Shown: positions 36,677 to 64,000 of the stretch, piece after piece | Numbering within the stretch: the first letter of the stretch is position 1 | How the letters are laid out: every line of letters starts with the position of its first letter | Source of the DNA: Engraulis encrasicolus | Taxonomy: Eukaryota; Chordata; Actinopteri; Clupeiformes; Engraulidae | Reading direction: 5' to 3' | DNA: 64,000 nucleotides | Assembly: GCF_034702125.1 (NCBI RefSeq) | Contig: NC_085876.1 | Span: 7,171,364 to 7,235,363 of the forward strand | The notes under the pieces: model-generated | Told to the model about the DNA's origin: nothing | Seen by the model: the letters and a program-made list of their open reading frames with translations, nothing else | The model's database searches: none | Made by a program: the position numbers and the translations under genes

Positions 36677-37583
36677 ACATTATGCTGGCAAAGGCACCAA
36701 CTTCACATCAACATTGGGGGAGGGGAACCTGCACAGGCAGAAAGCAGACATCAACATTTTCATGATTATTTGGGGTGTTTTTGTAGCCAGGCCGTGCCCT
36801 CCTAGTGACGTAACACCTTCAGCGTTGCTACTAGTCAGGTCAAGAGCAATGCAAGTACTTTCTGAGCTCCCGAAAAATGGGGAACTCCTTCCACTTTGTT
36901 GGCAAGCAAACAACCATTAGCAAACCAAGGGAGACGGATCAACCATGCCGTTTCGGAAATGTTAATAGTAATGCTATGAAAGTCTATGATAATCAGGCTA
37001 GTGTTTTTGCCCCTCCACCTTAATTTTTTGGGGGAGTCAAAAGGTCTATGTCTCCCCTAATCCTGCGCCTAGTATACTGTGTACACTGTAGACATAAATA
37101 CACATTATCTACATGAACTGAACAAACTGGACTTACACTGGGCAGACGGAAATCATCCATGGATACCATTGGTGGGGAGAGAAAAATTGGACAACTATGA
37201 GCACATCGGTGATGGGGTCCTTGACCACAGAACATTGGATTTTTATTGAGGCACATTGATGTGGCCGTTAGTGGATGTACTTTATATAAAGATAACATTT
37301 AGCCTATGTACTATTTAAAGTGCACATTATCAAATGTGTGTTGACCATTCACAAACTTGTCCCTTTTCATGAATATTTACCATTCATCACTTGAATAAAT
37401 TCACAACAGGCACCATAATGGCAATTCCCAGCCATAGTTGGGAATAGTGAAGGGAGATCTTACTAAGTAGGGCTTTACTCTCTCTCAGTATTACAACATA
37501 CAACATCTAGGCTATACAATTGTGTTTCATTGCTAAGAGAAGGTACACTGTTTCACCATACCATCTTTTGGGCTGTAACAATG

Positions 37584-37810
37584 CTGGGAAGTAATTGTAT
37601 TTAACAAAGTTCCATAGTTCCAAGTGAATATAAACAAACCCAAACTAAAGTTGCTTACTACATTAGCTACTTTGTTGTTTTCAATGCATTTTCCCATTGG
37701 CAACTACAGAAGTGGCTAACAGGCTAACAGGCTAACACTTCTCTTTTGAGAATTGTACCCCTGGGAAGTAATTGTATTTAATAAAGTTCCATAGTTCCAA
37801 GTGAATATAA
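37584..37810 (+). repeat. 50-bp direct repeat bracketing a 127-bp segment
   Basis: 37584-37633 and 37761-37810 are identical except for one C/T (ACAAAG versus ATAAAG); both start CTGGGAAGTAATTGTATTTA. The 127 bp between them contains CCCATTGGCAACTAC and nearby motifs also found in the MITE at 45823-45949. Confidence 0.85.
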
Positions 37811-39608
37811 GTAGGTCATTGTGTACAAAAATGTAAGTAAATTTATTTTTCTGAATAACAATGTCTTTGATTTACAATGCACCTTACAGAATGTCCATGG
37901 TCATTTCGCAACTACCGTAATAACACAAACACACACTTTAAGACAACATACTCAAGCATACTCCTTGTGCATATCTGATATGTAACTCACTCGTGCATGC
38001 AAAATATATGTGTGCCAGTACACAAGAGGGCATTAAAAGGTTGCTACGCAACTAGGACATTGTGCTTTCCTAAAAGTACAACACTGTAGTTGTTAGAGAA
38101 AACAATGGAAATAAATATTTTTTTCTTCTCAGTCACGCTGTGAATTTTTTTAGCCATAAATCTATACATAAAATTCCTCAGCAGTGCATGAAAAGTGGGG
38201 ACATCACAATTAACAAATAAAGTGCCAGCACTTGTCCATTGGGAGATTAAGGAGAATCCTGACCTGAAGGCATCATTTTATGCCACCTGCAGCTTCTTCA
38301 TCTTGACTGTATAATAATGGATGGGCTGGATAATCCCATTTCGTCTATTAATGGCATTTATGAATTGCTGACTCTCATAGTTAAATGAGGGAGCCCCACC
38401 AGTTGGCCACGGCAGGGCCTGCTCCACAAAATTTCATCCAAATCTGTTCATGACTTTTTGAGTTATTCGGCTGACAAACAGACAGACAAACAAGCGCAAC
38501 TGAAAACATAACCTCCTTGGTGGAAATAATAATGGCTGGAAAGGTTAATTCTAGCTCTCATTTTTCCAAATGACTGTGTTCCAGAAGTTTTGACGCCTGC
38601 CGCTATGCTATTTGGTGTACTGTAAGCAGAATGGTTTGTGGCATTTTTGTAGTACGCTAACTACTTTCTTTTCCCAAACCCCATACAGCCCATCGTTCCT
38701 CAAGTGCCTCCTTACTACACAGCTTGAAACTTTTTTTTTTCATTTTGTCTTGTATTTCACCTGAAGTTATCTTTTGGTTGTCCTGTTGCTTCTGGAACTG
38801 TTTTCCTGGAGAAAAAGGATTGGCTGAAATTGTATTTGATTTGACTCTGGCTTGATTTCAACAGAGCCCCTCTTATTACAATTATGGATTGGAATTTCAA
38901 CAGTGCCAAACTGACATTCTTTTTTTTTGGGGGGGAAAAAAAACTTTCTTTTATGACCCTTGTTGTTTCATTGAGTTAAATGATCTGTCCACCAAAAGAC
39001 CTTTTGAAAAAATGCTTTCTTCATGATTTAGAACATGAAAACTGTTGGTGAAGCACTGACTAGAGGGATGCTAACTCAACAGTGAAGTGTCTGTAATGGC
39101 CATTCAGACCCATTTGTGTCAAGTTGAATGAATGTTAGACTATCAGCCCAAATCACCAGGGTATGTAATCTTGTGATCAAGCATATTTGGGTAGTTTCTT
39201 TGATTATTTCATAACAGTAAACACATTTGTTTTACAATAAATGGTTTCATACCAGTCAAATAATAACCCTGTGATAGAAACAGATTTTTGCTATATTCTC
39301 TGAAAAATAGATACCAAACTAAACATTCTACAGGGCTATGTAAACGTATGACCAGCACTGTATCAGTCTGCATAGCCTACATTCAGAACTGTATTCTGTA
39401 TTCATCCAACTGTATTCATTCAGCACTGTACCTCATTTTGGAGCCCCGGTTCGGCCCCATTCACCCTCTGACTGCCTGGGCCTGCTAACTGGGTCCAGCT
39501 GTTTTATTCATTAATGGGAGAAGTGAATCAAGCCAAAATGACGGACAAAGGAATTGTCTCTGGGCAAACATTGTTTTAGACACCCACAAATGGTGGCTTC
39601 ATCTAGAC

Positions 39609-39900
39609 CAGACGTGGGCAAACTCAGGCCACATGCGGCCCGCTCAGCCATTTCATGCGGCCCTCAGAGCCTTTCCAAGAAAAAAATGCAGATTCATATG
39701 GTCACTCATTCTTAAATTAGCTACCTAAAACAAGGGTCCGGGAAACACAAGATTACTAAAGTCTACATCTAGATAAAATTAGCAGGAATGGCCTAACTGA
39801 CAATGGTGTAATTATGTTGGCGTACACCATTTCTTATTATTGGCATGGGCAAGTTGCCTATGACATCCGGCCCTTTGGTCAACTTTCTAAACCCAAGAGG
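39609..39900. mobile_element. hAT relic
   Basis: Begins CAGACGTGGGCAAACTCAGG, followed by GCGGCCC motifs, the familiar end of vertebrate hAT non-autonomous elements. The right side has GGCCCTTTGGTCAACTTTCT near 39870 but no intact inverted end, so it is probably truncated. Confidence 0.5.
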
Positions 39901-39904
39901 GCAG

Positions 39905-40022
39905 AGTTGTACAAAGTAGAAGTAGAGGTACTGTGTAATTACAACACTAGTACAAAGTTGGAGCCATGTAATATCATGCCACTGTTGTAATTACATTTGT
40001 AATACTTCTACTTTATAGAACT
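39905..40022. repeat. Small foldback element
   Basis: Inverted arms AGTTGTACAAAGTAGAAGTA... and ...TACTTCTACTTTATAGAACT pair through about 40 bp, including TAATTACAACA and its inverse near the centre. Confidence 0.6.
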
Positions 40023-40694
40023 ATGAGCAGTTCCAGTTAGTGTTGGCACAAAACAGTCAGTCTCCTGATAGAGTCTTTCAGTATGACAATGATCCTAAGT
40101 ACACATCAAAATCAACAAAAGAATGGCTTCACTGGAATAACTTTAGGCGTCTTCACATCATGGTAGTAGGGCCTAATGGTCACATCATGACACCTATTGA
40201 GGATTTGTAATGGCCCATACCAGAGTTCGTAAGATACCTGACTCATAACGAGCAGTGGAGTGATTTGAAAACGGCTGTGAATCCTTTGAATCTGTCAGAC
40301 TTTGAGTGGTTTTACAAAGATTAGTAGGTAAAAATTGCCACATTAACACATTTTTAGATTGGCAGAAGAGTAGATGAAGCGCAAGTATCCCTCGAAACCA
40401 ACTGGTGCTCTTGGAGTGTAGGCCTACAGTGTTCAAACCCTTACACACCCTGATGAAGGCCGCAGGGCCGATTTGCCCACATAATGAAGTCTTTTTTGAA
40501 CATTTTTAAATTTGCTGGGATAGATTTCCTGCACGAACAGTTTCACTCACATTGGAAAACACATTTCCAACATAAGTGGGCTACATGTCAAAGGCACACT
40601 GTGTAAAAACGTGGTGGGCTGCAAGGTTGAATGGACAATGAAGATCTTGGCATGAAGAGAGTGGGAGAGAGAGAGGGTAGGGTGGACAAATAAC

Positions 40695-40782
40695 CTAGCC
40701 GGGTGACCCGCCCGTAATTCTTCTCTTCGTTCGCACTCGAGTAGGAATGAAGAGAAGTATTAGGCGGGTCATTCCAGGCTAG
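40695..40782. repeat. Small foldback element
   Basis: Arms CTAGCCGGGTGACCCGCC... and ...GGCGGGTCATTCCAGGCTAG, with inner arms TTCTTCTCTTC and GAAGAGAAGTA. 88 bp in total, near-perfect hairpin. Confidence 0.7.
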
Positions 40783-41082
40783 ACATGACCCAGGCTGGAG
40801 TTGAACCTGGGTTTATGCAAGGCCATTCATGGTAGGCCTAAGGTGTGTTAGCACAATGTGCCACTGCACCCCCATAATGTCAAAATACTGTTCTTAGCAG
40901 TGGACATGTGAAGAACCTGTTCATCAAGGCCAATTTAATCATAATCAAATTAATTTATTATATTCATGTATTGTGTCTATGGGATATCATTGATTCCTAT
41001 TCGTATTGCTCCCCCTATTGGGGGTAGGGCGTAACTTGTGGTGCGGAAGTAGATCAAGAAAGAATGCAGCTGAGTACATTGC

Positions 41083-41364
41083 AATATGCGACCTTGCCTC
41101 CTCCACTTGCTTGTCTCCTCATACCAGGAAGTAATATGTCATGATGACATCACTGACAACAGCATTATATTTCAATATCTTGCAAAAGCTCAATTGAAGA
41201 GTGTTTTTCTCATTTGCAAATGGGATGGAGAAAGAAAAACAGTCCCTCAAAAGGTGTTGTGGCTAGGCTGACAGCTGGGAAACTTTATCGTTTTCTCCAC
41301 GGAGGAGGGGCCAGGAGGCGGGACGAGGTGACAAGCGCAAGTGGAGGAGGCAAGGTCGCATATT
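41083..41364. mobile_element. MITE immediately upstream of zmym4
   Basis: Terminal inverted repeats AATATGCGACCTTGCCTCCT... (41083-41115) and the reverse complement at 41330-41364, which has a 2-bp insertion. No protein is encoded. It ends just upstream of the likely first exon of zmym4, so it may form part of the promoter. Confidence 0.7.
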
Positions 41365-41379
41365 CTTAACGCACTCAGA

Positions 41380-41527
41380 GACCCACAACAGCTCTGGGTT
41401 CCATTCACTAGCGTTGGAAGCATTTGACCAATGCAGAGTACTAGATTGTTGCAGAGGTGTTTGTTATATCCCTGCAAAATCTGCATCTGAAGTAAACACT
41501 GAAGGATTCGAAGAACAAATTTCAACG
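41380..41527 (+). promoter_or_regulatory. zmym4: Probable zmym4 noncoding first exon
   Basis: Sequence ending TTTCAACG|GTAAGTAA has a consensus 5' splice site at 41528 and no ATG-initiated long frame. The next 3' splice site (TTTGCCCCTTAG, 42423) leads within 13 bp to the zmym4 ATG. The start of this exon is not determinable; 41380 is approximate. An E2F-like TTTCGCGCC at about 42183 in the following intron is an alternative promoter cue. Confidence 0.45.
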
Positions 41528-42436
41528 GTAAGTAACATGACGATGTGCTGCACTGTTTGTTTTGCACGCATTGTTTACTTGCCCCTCGGTGCATAGCTAG
41601 CGATAGCCACAGACATGCACGTTCCCTGTGGTAAGTTATGCACAAAGGATTAGGGCCCGAGGCGAGGCCCTAAACAAACTACACTAAAATAAGATATCGT
41701 ATGCAAATATCTCATGCAATGCATACTTTTCATAACGTTAATGTGAACTGTTGGTGTCGATAGCTATGCATTTCGTCCAAAACTAGCATGACTTTTGTGT
41801 CACGTGTAGTTTGGGAAAAGTTTCCATGAAGATTCAGTACTTTTTTTTTCCATAAGTGTTCAGACATTTCCATGTCATGTGATGGAGTCTAAAGATTGTC
41901 ACATTTTGCCTTTGGTAGTGAAAGGGGGTTGCTACAACGTGCTAGCTGGCTACTATTATGATAACAGTTGAGTGAGGCTAATCACATTGGTTATCCATCC
42001 ACCTTACCAGTCGGTTCGTTGCTAAAAAAAATATTGGCATTGTTTTTTGTCGGCACGGACAGACATTTATACGTTCTTATATTTCCTTTCGGGTGAAGAT
42101 ACTCGTACGCACTAGGATGTCATAATGAAGCCGTAAGGCTGTTTAGGCTACTAGTGCATTTCCTCTCGCCTCCTCCCCACTATTTCGCGCCATCATGGCA
42201 GTCTACTGCTTGAACTTTGGGGGGCGCTCAGGTGGTTCTCACAGAGGCAAGGGGGCGGGACTTAGAATTGTGGAAGCAAATAACACCCACGTATTTCAAC
42301 GAGTATAACTTGTTACATCTGTATTGTGCAGTATCTGTATTGTGTCTCAGCGCCCTTGGGTATTCACAAGATAACAGGTGTGTAATAATCATCTCACATT
42401 GTTGATCTGCCTTTGCCCCTTAGCTCCGTGTGAGCA

Positions 42437-63431
<20,995 letters not shown>

Positions 63432-63654
63432 GTATGGTGTCTGGAGACAACTAGTGAAGGCCCACCTGGGGAAACTCCTAATGTCATTGTGACACTCCAC
63501 AGCATACAGTGCTTTAAATGCAACTTAATGCATACTTTGTGTGCTTCAGAAGCTGAGATTGCTCGGTTTGTATAGACTGAGGGCAGCTTTTCTTAAAAAG
63601 GGCTCAGGCATTCTGCGCCCTTTTTTGCAGGTGCCCTAGGCATCAATGGGTTAA

Positions 63655-63770
63655 TTAATGTCCCCACCAACCTCGGGGGTCGGTAGTTGAACTGGCAGCC
63701 TGAACTTGGTCTACAAGTGAGATGCCCGCTAACCGCTTACCCAATGACTGCCTAGACTAGCCCACTGCTG
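63655..63770. repeat. Possible SINE fragment
   Basis: AATGTCCCCACCAACCTCGG, GGTAGTTGAACTGGCAGCC and CCGCTAACCGCTTACCCAATG look like a reversed tRNA-derived sequence (box B then box A complement). Diverged and without clear ends. Confidence 0.25.
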
Positions 63771-64000
63771 CAAATCAACATTCTTTTTAATGAGGTGGAC
63801 AGCATGGTGTTTTATACCAGATATGAAGTCCCAATTGATAAAAAGTGATATTATCCCTCAAGGCGAGCAGTAGCGTTTGCTTCAGCTCTGCACTGAACTG
63901 CATGGTGGACTTGTGTAATACTAATATAATGTCAAGAAAAGCTATGTAATGTAACATGATTGTCCCGCTAGTTCAAGTGAGAAACTTTGAGAAAAACAAA
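63771..64000. other. zmym4: zmym4 intron 13, right edge
   Basis: No exon recognised after 63431. The gene continues past the window. Confidence 0.5.

Larger units (their letters stand above)
36677..41379. other. Intergenic region rich in small repeats
   Basis: No gene recognised between the 34.2-kb gene and zmym4. Possible poly(A) signals for the upstream gene are AATAAA near 37394 and 37780. The sub-repeats are listed separately. The rest is AT-rich unique-looking sequence. Confidence 0.5.

Noticed and set aside
40786..40875. tRNA-like sequence (reverse strand) near 40.8 kb
   Set aside because: GGAGTTGAACCTGGGTT resembles a box B complement but box A and cloverleaf pairing are not convincing; at most a SINE scrap.

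Overview
This is a window of vertebrate nuclear DNA, almost certainly from a ray-finned (teleost) fish. The genes are split by GT-AG introns. Introns and spacers are full of (CA)n microsatellites, Tc1-like relics, hAT transposases and palindromic MITEs. The two recognisable host genes, sfpq and zmym4, are also neighbours in mammals (human 1p34-p35), so this looks like a conserved vertebrate block. No prokaryotic features, CRISPR arrays, rRNA or convincing tRNA genes were seen.

Layout. (1) 1-900: one symmetric phase 1-1 exon on the minus strand encodes a CARD-like death-fold domain, part of a gene that continues off the left edge. (2) 892-6825: a 5.9-kb DNA transposon flanked by TA with ~420-bp terminal inverted repeats. 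It carries a frameshifted minus-strand gene of an unnamed family and a nested hAT MITE. (3) 6.8-11.3 kb: gene-poor, with a TTAA-flanked MITE, further MITEs and dispersed repeats. (4) 11.5-20.4 kb: sfpq, ten coding exons (595 codons), a 3-kb last intron and two poly(A) signals. A set of three spliced-looking terminal exons at 29.1-29.6 kb may be an alternative 3' end. (5) 30.2-32.9 kb: a TA-flanked element with a 1.6-kb foldback nested inside it, the foldback flanked by a perfect 8-bp duplication. (6) 34.2-36.7 kb: a two-exon gene for a 259-residue Pro/Ser/Arg-rich protein I do not recognise. (7) 36.7-41.4 kb: repeats only. (8) 41.4 kb to the right edge: zmym4, a likely noncoding first exon and 13 coding exons (990 codons in view), encoding an acidic, SUMO-motif-rich N-terminus followed by MYM-type zinc fingers. 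The 3' end lies outside.

The zmym4 introns hold two hAT transposase genes in the sense orientation. One is a BED-finger type (46175-48182, 631 aa after one intron). The other is a TTF-finger, ZMYM1-like type (53349-55765, 715 aa after two introns). The second sits directly after the exon encoding the third group of MYM fingers, and a consensus-like 3' splice site abuts its ATG in the same phase as the upstream zmym4 exon. Splicing from exon 9 into it would give an MYM-finger/hAT fusion of the same architecture as mammalian ZMYM1 and ZMYM6. This is the most interesting hypothesis in the window. Long CA tracts lie against several zmym4 splice sites and the last sfpq 3' splice site.
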